From positions 248,001 to 312,000 of the forward strand of contig NZ_JAGGJV010000001.1 in assembly GCF_017873135.1 (NCBI RefSeq): 64,000 nt of DNA, in the 5' to 3' direction. A program made the translations under genes and the position numbers. This DNA comes from Rhizobium herbae (GTDB lineage Bacteria > Pseudomonadota > Alphaproteobacteria > Rhizobiales > Rhizobiaceae). The notes below the pieces were generated by a model. That model had not been told where the DNA came from. It searched no databases and saw only the letters and a program-made list of their open reading frames with translations. Positions 25,856-34,892 of the stretch are shown piece after piece; positions within the stretch are counted from its first letter, which is position 1; every line of letters begins with the position of its first letter.

Positions 25856-27619
25856 TCAGGGCTTTGCAGCAATTCCGTTGCGCACGAAGGCGTCGAAGCA
25901 CGGCGTCAGCGTCATGCGGTGGTGACCGGCAGCAAGGATCGGCTCGTAGATTTTCAGGAGCTTCAGACGGGCCGTGGTCGGCGGGCATGTCGGGTAGAGC
26001 GCGAGATCGACGGCGGCGACGGCCGCCTTGACGCGCTGATCCGGCGGCGGCACCGCGCGGTAGGGATCGGCGCCGATGGCTATGTATTTCGGGGCATGCC
26101 GGTCCAGCAGCCAGGGAAAGGGATTGGTGAAGTCGATCGCCATGATCGTCTCGAACCTGACATTGTTCGCCGCCTCGTAGTCGCGGATCGCTGAGACGGC
26201 ATCATCGGCACTTTCAAGCCACAGAGCCTGGAAATCGAAATCGCTATAGAGCAGGAATGACGGCAGCTCGCCGGACGAAGCCAGTGCCTCGTAGGTTGGG
26301 CGGTAATCGATGTAGTTCGCATGCAGACGGGTTGCGCGCAGGCTGAGGAGGTCGCGGACGCCAACGGCGCCCATGCTCTTCAAATTACGGTTTTCGAGCG
26401 GCGTATTGTTTATGCCGCCGATCCAGGCGCGCGCCGTTTTTTGGGCGACGGCCACCACCGGTGGCAATGTGGCACACAGTGCCAGGACAGCAATGGTTGC
26501 GAAAGCGAAGGAGGGGCCTTTTTGCCGGTAGCTTTCGATCATGATGCCCAGCAACAGCGGCCACAGGAAGATGAACGCCTGGCTGCCGGTATTCTGGCTT
26601 TCGAACAGGAGACCTGCGGCGACAAAACTCGCCAGCCAGAAAAACGACTGGTCGGCGATTTTACCAAGGGCGGAAAAACCGGGTCTTGCGGCGAAGGCCC
26701 GGATATCCTGGTAAAACGCGGGAAACGCGTTGAAAAACAGCACGAGGCCGAGAAGGCTACACGCCAGGATCACTCCGAAATTGATCGACGCCGCCTGCAG
26801 CAAGCGAGGCAGCAGGCTGGTATCGTTGATCAACAGCAGCGCCAGGATGTCGTTTGCATAGGCTGAAACCATGCCGGAGATGATTTCCAGAAGACCGATG
26901 GCGGCAAAGAAAAATGCACCGGCGGCAAGCGCCGCGCGCAGCGGCAATCGTCCGGCCATAAAAGCCATCAGGCAGAGGATGAGGCCCGCGGCGACGCCGG
27001 TGACCTTTATGAACAGCAGGGCAAGCATGGCAAGCGCCGTCACCGTTGCCAGCGTTTTCCATCCGCGCACGAAAACCAGACCTGCGGCGAGTACATAGAG
27101 CAGCTGGCAGATCTGGCGATTGTAGATTCCGAAGCCGTCCGAGCCGGGGTACGGATAAAACTCCGCCGTGTTGAACGGCAGGAGCGAAAAGAACAGGAAC
27201 GGCAGCAGCAGGCCGTAGGCGATGGCGGCCGAGCGTTTCTGCACGTCCCGGGTGACCAGTGCCATCAGCGGCGCGGTAACGGTCAATAGAGACCAGCTGG
27301 ACAGAAGAAGCGGATGGCCGTTCGGGAAAAGATAAAGCCATCCGGCAAAAAGATAATAGCCGAGGCCGCCGACCGGCGCAAAAAAGTCGACCGACGGTAT
27401 CTGGCCGTCGGCAATCCGGTTTGCCGCGTCGAGATAGATATAGTGGTCCCAATACATCGGACCGATCGGCATCGTCAGCGTCGCGATCAGTGCCAGCGGC
27501 AGGCACGCCATGGCCAGCGCCAGCACGATCAGCGGCTGGCGGGCGAGCGTCGCGCGAAGGCCGTCGCGCCTGCTGGAAAGCACTGTGTCGGTTGATGAAG
27601 CCTGCATCGTCGGTATCAT
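25856..27619 (-). CDS. Large integral membrane protein, unknown (possible GT-C-type)
   Basis: The 587-residue product has about ten to twelve hydrophobic segments over residues 30-400 and a soluble C-terminal part. After the first helix comes YWDHYIYLDAANRIADGQIP followed by SVDFFAPVGG; an acidic residue in the first external loop is typical of GT-C glycosyltransferases that use lipid-linked sugars, but no full family signature is recognised. The start could be at 27619 or four codons later. No polysaccharide genes lie beside it. It is divergent from glmU. A role in glycan transfer is only a guess from topology. Confidence 0.65.
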   Translation of the reverse strand: MIPTMQASSTDTVLSSRRDGLRATLARQPLIVLALAMACLPLALIATLTMPIGPMYWDHYIYLDAANRIADGQIPSVDFFAPVGGLGYYLFAGWLYLFPNGHPLLLSSWSLLTVTAPLMALVTRDVQKRSAAIAYGLLLPFLFFSLLPFNTAEFYPYPGSDGFGIYNRQICQLLYVLAAGLVFVRGWKTLATVTALAMLALLFIKVTGVAAGLILCLMAFMAGRLPLRAALAAGAFFFAAIGLLEIISGMVSAYANDILALLLINDTSLLPRLLQAASINFGVILACSLLGLVLFFNAFPAFYQDIRAFAARPGFSALGKIADQSFFWLASFVAAGLLFESQNTGSQAFIFLWPLLLGIMIESYRQKGPSFAFATIAVLALCATLPPVVAVAQKTARAWIGGINNTPLENRNLKSMGAVGVRDLLSLRATRLHANYIDYRPTYEALASSGELPSFLLYSDFDFQALWLESADDAVSAIRDYEAANNVRFETIMAIDFTNPFPWLLDRHAPKYIAIGADPYRAVPPPDQRVKAAVAAVDLALYPTCPPTTARLKLLKIYEPILAAGHHRMTLTPCFDAFVRNGIAAKP

Positions 27620-27798
27620 TCCCGGCCATCGAAGCCGTCAAACACGGTCATCCTCCGCTTATGACAGGATCGGGTTTTATCCGGGTTAACATGGCCTTGC
27701 TCGCACGGATTATGTTCCTTGTAATATCTTCCTGCTATGTAACGGGCAGAATCGAACCGGCTTCGACGCCGTGACGCCATAAAGACGGGAGAACATGA

Positions 27799-29154
27799 AT
27801 GAAGCGCACATGCCTGGCGATCATTTTGGCAGCGGGGGAAAGCACCCGGATGAAGTCGTCCATGTCCAAGGTGCTGCATCCGGTCGCCGGCCGGCCGATG
27901 ATTGCGCATGTGGTCGAATCGCTCGTCAACGCTTCGATTTCGTCTGCCGCACTTGTCCTTGGGCGCGACGCCGATGCGGTCAAGTCCGCCGCCGCCCGCA
28001 ACGACATCGAGCTATCCGCATGTCTTCAGAAAGAACGCCTCGGCACCGGCCATGCGGTTCTTGCGGCGAAGGACGCGATTGCCAAGGGCTACGACGACAT
28101 TCTCGTCGTATTCGGTGATACGCCGCTGCTCACCGCGGCGCCGCTTCTAGCAGCCCGGCAGGGCTTGGCGGACGGCAATGATGTGGTCGTCATCGGCTTC
28201 CAGACGGCCGATCCGACCGGGTATGGCAGGCTGATCGTCGAGAACGGTGCTCTTCTGGCAATCCGTGAGCAAAAGGATGCCACCGAAGACGAAAAGAAGA
28301 TCACCTATTGCAACGGCGGCCTGATGGCGATCAACGGTGCCAGGGCGCTGGAACTGCTCGGCAAGATCGGTAACGCCAACGCCAAGGGCGAATATTACCT
28401 GACGGATATCGTCGAGATCGTCCGCGCCGAAGGTGGCAAGGCAATCGCCGTCGAGGCGCCGGAAACGGAACTGACCGGTTGCAACAACCGCGCCGAACTG
28501 GCTGCGATCGAGGCCATCTGGCAGAAACGCCGCCGTCACGAGATGATGGTATCCGGTGTGTCGATGATCGCGCCCGAAACCGTATTCCTGTCGTTTGATA
28601 CGCAGATTGCGCAGGACGTTCTGATCGAGCCGAACGTGGTCTTCGGCCCGGGAGTTACCGTTGAAAGCGGCGCCATCATCCACGCCTTCTCGCATCTCGA
28701 AGGCGCCCATGTGAGCAATGGCGCAACCGTCGGCCCCTATGCGCGCCTGCGTCCGGGCGCCAATCTCGGACCGGATTCGAAGGTCGGCAATTTCTGCGAA
28801 GTAAAGAAGGCGGAAATCGGCGCCGGCGCCAAGGTCAATCACCTCACCTATATCGGCGATGCCTTCGTCGGCGAGAAAACCAATATCGGCGCAGGGACGA
28901 TCACCTGCAACTATGATGGCGTCAACAAGCACATCACCCGCATCGGCGCGAATGCCTTCATCGGTTCGAATTCTTCTCTGGTTGCCCCGGTATCGGTGGG
29001 CGATGGCGCGCTGGTTGCTTCCGGCAGCGTAATTACCGAAGATGTGCCGTCGGATGCGGTCGCTTTCGGCCGTGCACGCCAGGAGATCAAGCCGGGCAGG
29101 GCGAAAATCCTGCGCGAGCGCTATCAGGCCGAAAAGGCAGCCAAAAAAAAATAG
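27799..29154 (+). CDS. glmU: Bifunctional UDP-N-acetylglucosamine pyrophosphorylase / glucosamine-1-phosphate acetyltransferase
   Basis: GlmU acetylates glucosamine-1-phosphate and couples it to UTP, giving UDP-GlcNAc for peptidoglycan and lipopolysaccharide. The N-terminal uridylyltransferase domain opens with [20 protein letters not shown], in which the usual G-T-R-M reads S-T-R-M; I believe this variant occurs in other Rhizobiales. The C-terminal half (from about residue 250) is a left-handed beta-helix of hexapeptide repeats with the acetyltransferase His/Asn region [16 protein letters not shown]. The 451-residue length is normal. glmS follows after 158 bp. Confidence 0.96.
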   Translation: MKRTCLAIILAAGESTRMKSSMSKVLHPVAGRPMIAHVVESLVNASISSAALVLGRDADAVKSAAARNDIELSACLQKERLGTGHAVLAAKDAIAKGYDDILVVFGDTPLLTAAPLLAARQGLADGNDVVVIGFQTADPTGYGRLIVENGALLAIREQKDATEDEKKITYCNGGLMAINGARALELLGKIGNANAKGEYYLTDIVEIVRAEGGKAIAVEAPETELTGCNNRAELAAIEAIWQKRRRHEMMVSGVSMIAPETVFLSFDTQIAQDVLIEPNVVFGPGVTVESGAIIHAFSHLEGAHVSNGATVGPYARLRPGANLGPDSKVGNFCEVKKAEIGAGAKVNHLTYIGDAFVGEKTNIGAGTITCNYDGVNKHITRIGANAFIGSNSSLVAPVSVGDGALVASGSVITEDVPSDAVAFGRARQEIKPGRAKILRERYQAEKAAKKK

Positions 29155-29165
29155 CCGCTTGCTGT

Positions 29166-29196
29166 GTCACGGTTAAAGCCTGAAACCGAAAGTGAC
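29166..29196 (+). other. Imperfect hairpin between glmU and glmS
   Basis: GTCAC and GTGAC (29166-29170, 29192-29196) enclose CGGTT and AACCG, giving an interrupted stem without a T-run. It could be an attenuator or a weak terminator for glmU; the rest of the 158-bp gap shows nothing else clear. Confidence 0.25.
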
Positions 29197-29312
29197 GTTC
29201 GGACTAATTGCGCATTTTTGGAAATTCGATACCAAAGCGGCATCTGAAGAATGAATATCGATCGGCGTCATGTCGGCGCTGGTCTCACGAAAAAATTGCG
29301 GAGAAGAGAGAC

Positions 29313-31139
29313 ATGTGCGGCATCGTCGGTATCGTTGGAAATCAGCCTGTCTCCGAGCGCCTTGTCGATGCCCTGAAGCGGCTCGAATATCGCGGTTATG
29401 ATTCCGCTGGCGTCGCAACGATCCATGACGGCATTCTTGAGCGCCGCCGCGCCGAAGGCAAGCTGGTCAACCTCGAAACCAAGCTGCGCGGCGAGCCGCT
29501 GGCAGGCTTGACCGGCATCGCCCACACCCGCTGGGCGACGCACGGTGCACCGACCGAAAACAATGCTCATCCGCATTTCACCGACGGCGTTGCTGTCGTT
29601 CACAATGGCATCATCGAGAATTTTTCCGAGCTGAAGGATGAGCTTGCCGCTGCCGGCGCGACCTTCGCGACCCAGACCGACACCGAGGTCGTGGCTCAAC
29701 TGCTTGCCAAGCTGATCCGCGATGGCATGAGCCAGAGGGATGCCATGCAGGCGATGCTGCGGCGTGTGACCGGTGCCTATGCCCTTGCCGTCATCTTCCA
29801 GGATGCGCCGGGCACGATCATGGCTGCCCGTAGCGGTCCGCCGCTTGCCGTCGGTTTCGGCAAGGGCGAAATGTTCCTCGGTTCCGACGCCATCGCGCTG
29901 TCGCCCTTCACCAATGAAATCACCTATCTGATCGATGGCGACTGGGCGGTGCTGACCGCCGACAGTATCGAAATCCTCGATCACGATGGCAAGCCGGTCT
30001 CACGCCCGCGCCAGGTGTCGGTGGCTGCGGCCTATATGGTCGACAAGGGCAATCACCGCCATTTCATGGAAAAGGAAATCTACGAACAGCCGGAGGTGAT
30101 TTCGCACGCGCTTGGCCACTACGTCGATTTCATCGAAAACAAAGTCAATCCGATCGCCGCCGCGATCGATTTCGCCAAGGTTCCGAGCCTTGCGATCTCC
30201 GCCTGCGGCACGGCCTATCTCGCCGGCCTTGTCGGCAAGTACTGGTTCGAGCGCTACGCCCGCCTGCCTGTCGAGATCGACGTTGCCTCGGAATTCCGCT
30301 ACCGCGACATTCCGCTGTCGCCGCAGTCGGCAGCCCTGTTCATCTCGCAGTCCGGCGAGACCGCCGACACCTTGGCATCCCTGCGTTATTGCAAGGAACA
30401 CGGCCTGAAGATCGGCGCCGTCGTCAACGTCAAGGAATCGACGATCGCGCGGGAATCCGATGCGATCTTCCCGATCATGGCAGGTCCTGAAATCGGCGTT
30501 GCCTCGACCAAGGCCTTCACCTGCCAGCTTTCTGTGCTGGCAGCGCTTGCAATCGGCGCTGGTCGGGCACGCGGGACCGTTTCGCAAGCCGAGGAAAAGG
30601 TCCTCGTTCGCAGCCTTGCCGAAATGCCGCGCATCATGGGCAAGGTACTCAACAGCATCCAGCCGACGATCGAAAGCCTGGCTCGTGAGTTGTCGAAATG
30701 CAAGGACGTACTCTATCTCGGCCGCGGCACCAGCTATCCGCTGGCCATGGAAGGCGCGCTGAAGCTCAAGGAAATTTCCTATATCCATGCCGAAGGCTAT
30801 GCAGCGGGCGAACTGAAGCACGGCCCGATCGCGCTGATCGACGAAAACATGCCGGTCATCGTCATTGCGCCGCATGACCGTTTCTTCGAAAAGACGGTGT
30901 CCAACATGCAGGAGGTCGCGGCGCGTGGCGGCCGCATCATCTTCATTACCGACGAGAAGGGGGCTGCTGCCTCGAAGCTCGAAACGATGAGCACGATCAT
31001 CCTGCCGAATGTCGACGAGATCATCGCACCGATGATCTTCTCGCTGCCGATCCAGTTGCTCGCCTATCACACGGCCGTCTTCATGGGCACCGACGTCGAT
31101 CAGCCGCGCAACCTGGCCAAGTCGGTCACCGTGGAATGA
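29313..31139 (+). CDS. glmS: Glutamine-fructose-6-phosphate aminotransferase (isomerising)
   Basis: GlmS makes glucosamine-6-phosphate from fructose-6-phosphate and glutamine, the entry step to UDP-GlcNAc. The ATG at 29313 places Cys2 (MCGIVGIVG) as the N-terminal nucleophile of the glutaminase domain, and GGAGAAGAGAG precedes it. Glutaminase markers RGYDSAGVA, HTRWATHG and HNGIIENF follow; two SIS sugar-binding domains cover residues 290-600 (CGTAYLAG, SQSGETADTL, GRGTSYPLAMEGALKLKEI, and the C-terminal PRNLAKSVTVE). The 608-residue length is standard. Its stop overlaps the next gene by 4 bp. Confidence 0.97.
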   Translation: MCGIVGIVGNQPVSERLVDALKRLEYRGYDSAGVATIHDGILERRRAEGKLVNLETKLRGEPLAGLTGIAHTRWATHGAPTENNAHPHFTDGVAVVHNGIIENFSELKDELAAAGATFATQTDTEVVAQLLAKLIRDGMSQRDAMQAMLRRVTGAYALAVIFQDAPGTIMAARSGPPLAVGFGKGEMFLGSDAIALSPFTNEITYLIDGDWAVLTADSIEILDHDGKPVSRPRQVSVAAAYMVDKGNHRHFMEKEIYEQPEVISHALGHYVDFIENKVNPIAAAIDFAKVPSLAISACGTAYLAGLVGKYWFERYARLPVEIDVASEFRYRDIPLSPQSAALFISQSGETADTLASLRYCKEHGLKIGAVVNVKESTIARESDAIFPIMAGPEIGVASTKAFTCQLSVLAALAIGAGRARGTVSQAEEKVLVRSLAEMPRIMGKVLNSIQPTIESLARELSKCKDVLYLGRGTSYPLAMEGALKLKEISYIHAEGYAAGELKHGPIALIDENMPVIVIAPHDRFFEKTVSNMQEVAARGGRIIFITDEKGAAASKLETMSTIILPNVDEIIAPMIFSLPIQLLAYHTAVFMGTDVDQPRNLAKSVTVE

Positions 31140-31642
31140 TCATTCGTGCCGAAGGGCCGGCTGATATCGCGGCGATCCACGCCATAACCCTGGAAGCCTT
31201 CAAGGGGCAGTCGTACAGCGACCAGACGGAACATCTGATCGTCGATCGACTGCGGGACGCGGGTGCGCTGAGCCTTTCGCTGGTTGCCGAGGTTGGGGGC
31301 GAGGTGGTCGGCCACATCGCCTTTTCTCCGGTCGAGCTGTCCGATGGTTCGAAGCAATGGTTCGGGCTTGGTCCCGTGTCTGTAATGCCGTCCCATCAGG
31401 GGCAGGGCGTAGGCGGCGCCTTGATCCGCAGAGGATTGGAAATGCTGAGAGAGCAGGCCGCAGCCGGATGCGTCGTGGTCGGCAATCCCGAACTCTATCG
31501 CAAGTTCGGGTTTCAGAACGATGCCCGGATGAGCTACGCAGATTGTGCGCCGCAATATTTTTTAACGCAGCCCTTGTCGTCCACTCCGGCGTCCGGCATG
31601 GTGACATTCAACGCGGCGTTTTACGCTGGCGTAGACGGATAG
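31136..31642 (+). CDS. GNAT-family N-acetyltransferase
   Basis: The 168-residue protein resembles the YhbS group of predicted acetyltransferases. The acetyl-CoA loop is seen in VMPSHQGQGVGGALIRRGLE (about residues 83-102), preceded by the beta-strand LGPVSV, and VVGNPELYRKFGFQN matches the fold's later part. The ATG overlaps the glmS stop (ATGA), which indicates cotranslation with glmS. The substrate is unknown; the position behind glmS makes an amino-sugar-related target possible but unproven. Confidence 0.85.
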   Translation: MIIRAEGPADIAAIHAITLEAFKGQSYSDQTEHLIVDRLRDAGALSLSLVAEVGGEVVGHIAFSPVELSDGSKQWFGLGPVSVMPSHQGQGVGGALIRRGLEMLREQAAAGCVVVGNPELYRKFGFQNDARMSYADCAPQYFLTQPLSSTPASGMVTFNAAFYAGVDG

Positions 31643-31652
31643 ACGGAGCGGC

Positions 31653-32369
31653 ATGACAGACAAACCGGCACGTGGGTTTCTGGCCACGCGGTTGAGGAAT
31701 TATTTCCTGACCGGCCTGATCATCTGTGCGCCGCTTGCCATCACGGCCTGGATCACCTGGTCGTTCATCCTCTGGGCCGATAGCTGGGTCAAACCCTATC
31801 TGCCGTTCGACTACAATCCCGACAATTTCCTGCCCTATCCTGTACCCGGTTTCGGCCTTCTGACGGCTTTGATGTTGATCACCCTGGTTGGGTTTTTCAC
31901 GGCCAATCTCATCGGAAAGAGCATCGTCGGCTTCGGCGAATCCCTTCTCGTCCGCACGCCGCTGGTCCGTTCGATCTACAAGGGTTTGAAACAGATCTTC
32001 CAGACGGTGCTGCAGGATCAGTCGAACTCCTTCAAGAAGGCGGGCCTGATCGAATATCCAAGCCCCGGCCTTTGGTCGCTGGTGTTCATCGCGACGGACG
32101 CCAAGGGCGAGATGGCGGTCAAATTCACCGAGCGCGGCCTGGACATGGTAGCCGTATTCTTGCCGCCAACGCCGGTGCCGACGGCCGGATTCCTGATTTT
32201 CGTACAGCGTGAAAAGATCGTTCCGCTCGACATGAGCCCCGAGGACGCTGCCAAGCTGCTGCTCTCCGGCGGTCTCGTCGCGCCCGACTATCTGCCGAAG
32301 GGTTTGGCGCCGTCGCAGGAGGCAGCTCCAGTCGTCTCCAGGCGCGGCAAGATGCTCAGCCGGCCCTGA
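31653..32369 (+). CDS. DUF502-family membrane protein
   Basis: The 238-residue protein has two N-terminal hydrophobic segments (about residues 15-45 and 65-90) and the conserved DUF502 runs RTPLVRSIYKGLKQIFQTVL and GMVAVFLPPTPVPTAGFLIFV-like sequence, with the hydrophobic PTPVPTAG turn. The family is widespread in alphaproteobacteria and plants and has no settled function. It follows the GNAT gene by 10 bp, in the glmS transcript, and its last 14 bp overlap the convergent recG. Confidence 0.88.
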   Translation: MTDKPARGFLATRLRNYFLTGLIICAPLAITAWITWSFILWADSWVKPYLPFDYNPDNFLPYPVPGFGLLTALMLITLVGFFTANLIGKSIVGFGESLLVRTPLVRSIYKGLKQIFQTVLQDQSNSFKKAGLIEYPSPGLWSLVFIATDAKGEMAVKFTERGLDMVAVFLPPTPVPTAGFLIFVQREKIVPLDMSPEDAAKLLLSGGLVAPDYLPKGLAPSQEAAPVVSRRGKMLSRP

Positions 32370-34458
32370 GAAAACGGATCGCTTCGTCCCTGCGGTGGAG
32401 ATAAAGCAGCGTCCTCAAAGCTTCACCACGCGCCGATGTCAGATCAGGATCGCGCTCGACGATGTAAGCCGCATCCTTGCGCGCGATTTCAAGCAGATCA
32501 CCATGCGCCTCGAGGCTGGCGATGCGGAAACCAGGCGTACCGGACTGCCGTGTGCCGAGCAATTCGCCTTCACCCCGCAGTTTCAAATCCTCTTCGGCGA
32601 TCAGGAAGCCATCTTCCGTTTCGCGCAGGATGGACAGTCGCGCCCGGCCATTTTCACTTAAAGGCCCCTTATAGAGCAATATGCAGGTCGAGGCCTCGTC
32701 GCCACGCCCGACGCGGCCGCGCAACTGATGCAGTTGAGCCAGCCCGAACCGTTCCGCGTGCTCGATCACCATGATCGTCGCATCGGGCACGTCGACCCCA
32801 ACTTCGACGACGGTGGTCGCGACCAGCAAGCGGATCTCGCTGTTCTTGAAGGCAAGCATGACCGCGTCCTTGTCCGCGCCGTTCATTCGCCCGTGAACCA
32901 GACCCACCTCAGTGCCGAAATGGCTCTTGAGCGTCTGGAACCGTTCATCGACCGACATCAGGTCGGAGGCCTCGGATTCTTCCACCAGCGGGCAAATCCA
33001 ATAGGCCTTTTTGCCCTCGTCAAGCGCAGTGCGAAGCCTTGCGACGATCTCGCCGGTGCGCTCGGTCGAGACAGTCACCGTCTGGATCGGTTTGCGCCCA
33101 GCGGGCTTCTCGGTGAGTTTCGAGACGTCCATGTCGCCGAAGGCCGCCAGTACCAGCGTGCGCGGGATCGGCGTGGCGGTCATGACAAGCATATGCGGTG
33201 AGATGCCCTTGGCCGTCAGCCGCAGGCGCTGGTGCACACCGAAACGATGCTGCTCGTCGACGACCGCAAGAAGCAGATTGTTGTAAACGACGGTATCCTG
33301 GAACAGCGCATGCGTGCCGATGACGATCTGGGTTTCGCCGGAGACGATGCGCTCGAGAATAGCCTCGCGCTCGCGCCCCTTGGTGCGGCCGGTGAGCACA
33401 TCGATGTTGATCCCGGCGGGTGCGGCCATCTTCGTGAGCGTCGTAAAATGCTGCCGAGCCAAAATTTCCGTCGGCGCCATCAGCACGGCCTGTCCGCCGC
33501 TTTCGACGGCGGCCAGCATCGACATCAGCGCCACCGCCGTCTTTCCCGAGCCGACATCGCCCTGCAGCAGCCGCAGCATGCGCTCCGTTCCCGCCATATC
33601 CTCCAGCACTTCACCGATGGCCGTCGTCTGGCTCGCAGTCAGCGAAAAGGGCAGGGCGGCAAGGACCGGCTTGCTCAGCTTTCCCGTTGCATGCACCGGC
33701 GTGCCGGCCACCTTGCGCAGCCGCTGGCGAACGAGGGACAAGGAGAGTTGCCCGGCGAGGAATTCGTCATAGGCAAGCCGCCGGCGGGCCGGTGCCTGCG
33801 GATCGAGATCGGTTTCGTCACGCGGATCGTGCAACGCCAGGAACGAATCGCGCGCCGATAGAAAGCTCTGTTTCTCGGTCAGCGCTTCATCGATCCATTC
33901 GGGAAAATCAGGGATGCGCGGCAGGGCCGCTTCAACCGCCTTGCGCAGGATGCGTGCCGAAAGCCCGGCCGTCAGCGGATAGACGGGTTCGACCAACGGC
34001 AGGTTTTCGGCCTCCGCTGCCCGCACCATATAATCCGGATGCACCATCGACGGGCGGCCGTTGAACCAGTCGACCTTGCCGCTGACGGTGACGGTCTCGT
34101 TGACCGGCAATGCCTTTTCCAGCCAGTTGCCCTTCACGCGGAAGAAGGTCAGTGCTAGCTCGCCGGTATCGTCATGCAGGAAGACGCGGTAGGGCTGGCT
34201 GGTTCTGGGCGGCGGCGGCTGGTGGCGGTCGACCCGGCCGGTGATGGTGACGATGACCCCCTGCGGTGCACGCGCGATGCCCGGTTGGTGACGGCGGTCG
34301 ATCAGCGAATGCGGCGCGTGGAAGATCAGGTCGATCACCCGGCAATCGTCGATACTTTCGCGGCCAAGCAGCCGCGCATAAAGTTCGCCCGCTTTCGGAC
34401 CGATGCCGGGAAGCGAGTTCAAGGGGGCAAAAAGTGGATCGAGAAGGGCCGGGCGCAT
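32356..34458 (-). CDS. recG: ATP-dependent DNA helicase RecG
   Basis: RecG reverses stalled replication forks and moves branched DNA. The 700-residue protein has the N-terminal wedge/OB region (residues about 60-190), helicase motif I GDVGSGKTAVALM near residue 298, motif II DEQHRFGV, motif III SATPIPRT, motif VI QLRGRVGRG, and the C-terminal TRG/RecG segment. The start MRPALLDPLFAPLNSLPGIG is normal. It is divergent from sdhE-mfd, with a 119-bp gap, an arrangement common in Rhizobiales. Confidence 0.97.
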   Translation of the reverse strand: MRPALLDPLFAPLNSLPGIGPKAGELYARLLGRESIDDCRVIDLIFHAPHSLIDRRHQPGIARAPQGVIVTITGRVDRHQPPPPRTSQPYRVFLHDDTGELALTFFRVKGNWLEKALPVNETVTVSGKVDWFNGRPSMVHPDYMVRAAEAENLPLVEPVYPLTAGLSARILRKAVEAALPRIPDFPEWIDEALTEKQSFLSARDSFLALHDPRDETDLDPQAPARRRLAYDEFLAGQLSLSLVRQRLRKVAGTPVHATGKLSKPVLAALPFSLTASQTTAIGEVLEDMAGTERMLRLLQGDVGSGKTAVALMSMLAAVESGGQAVLMAPTEILARQHFTTLTKMAAPAGINIDVLTGRTKGREREAILERIVSGETQIVIGTHALFQDTVVYNNLLLAVVDEQHRFGVHQRLRLTAKGISPHMLVMTATPIPRTLVLAAFGDMDVSKLTEKPAGRKPIQTVTVSTERTGEIVARLRTALDEGKKAYWICPLVEESEASDLMSVDERFQTLKSHFGTEVGLVHGRMNGADKDAVMLAFKNSEIRLLVATTVVEVGVDVPDATIMVIEHAERFGLAQLHQLRGRVGRGDEASTCILLYKGPLSENGRARLSILRETEDGFLIAEEDLKLRGEGELLGTRQSGTPGFRIASLEAHGDLLEIARKDAAYIVERDPDLTSARGEALRTLLYLHRRDEAIRFLRAG

Positions 34459-34577
34459 GGTGGGCAGACTGAAACGAGGAATCGGTCTTTGGCAAGGCTG
34501 ACAATCGTCTATTCAGCGTTTATAGAGCCATGGCAACGCGCTGCCTTGACCGGATGCGGCGACAGGAAGGACTTTTC

Positions 34578-34892
34578 ATGACGGGCATCACGCGCACGAG
34601 CGCCGATCTCGATCCGCGCCGCAGGCGGATTCTCTTTCGTGCGTGGCATCGCGGTATCCGCGAGATGGATCTCGTTTTCGGACAGTTCGCAGACAACGAA
34701 CTGGCCAATCTTGCCGAGACGGATCTCGACGAACTCGAAACCATCATGGCGGAAGAAGACAACGATCTAGTCAAGTGGATCCTCGGATCGCAGCCGGTGC
34801 CCGAACGCTACCGCACACCCTTGTTCGCACGCATCGTTTCCTATCGCCCTGATTTCGATGTGCTCTTCACCGACAAGGACAAAAACGACTGA
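34578..34892 (+). CDS. sdhE: Succinate dehydrogenase flavinylation factor SdhE (DUF339)
   Basis: SdhE binds the flavoprotein subunit of succinate dehydrogenase and promotes covalent FAD attachment. The 104-residue protein has the hallmark RGxxE motif as RGIREMD (about residues 25-31), followed by the helical bundle with LAETDLDELETIMAEEDNDL and the tail VPERYRTPLF. The ATG at 34578 follows AGGAAGGA; an upstream in-frame start at 34530 would add a part unlike the family. The stop overlaps the mfd ATG by one base (TGATG). Confidence 0.93.
   Translation: MTGITRTSADLDPRRRRILFRAWHRGIREMDLVFGQFADNELANLAETDLDELETIMAEEDNDLVKWILGSQPVPERYRTPLFARIVSYRPDFDVLFTDKDKND

Noticed and set aside
29155-29312. 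glmS ribozyme or riboswitch in the glmS leader
   Set aside because: The glmS ribozyme is a feature of Gram-positive bacteria, and no conserved core could be recognised in the 158-bp gap.
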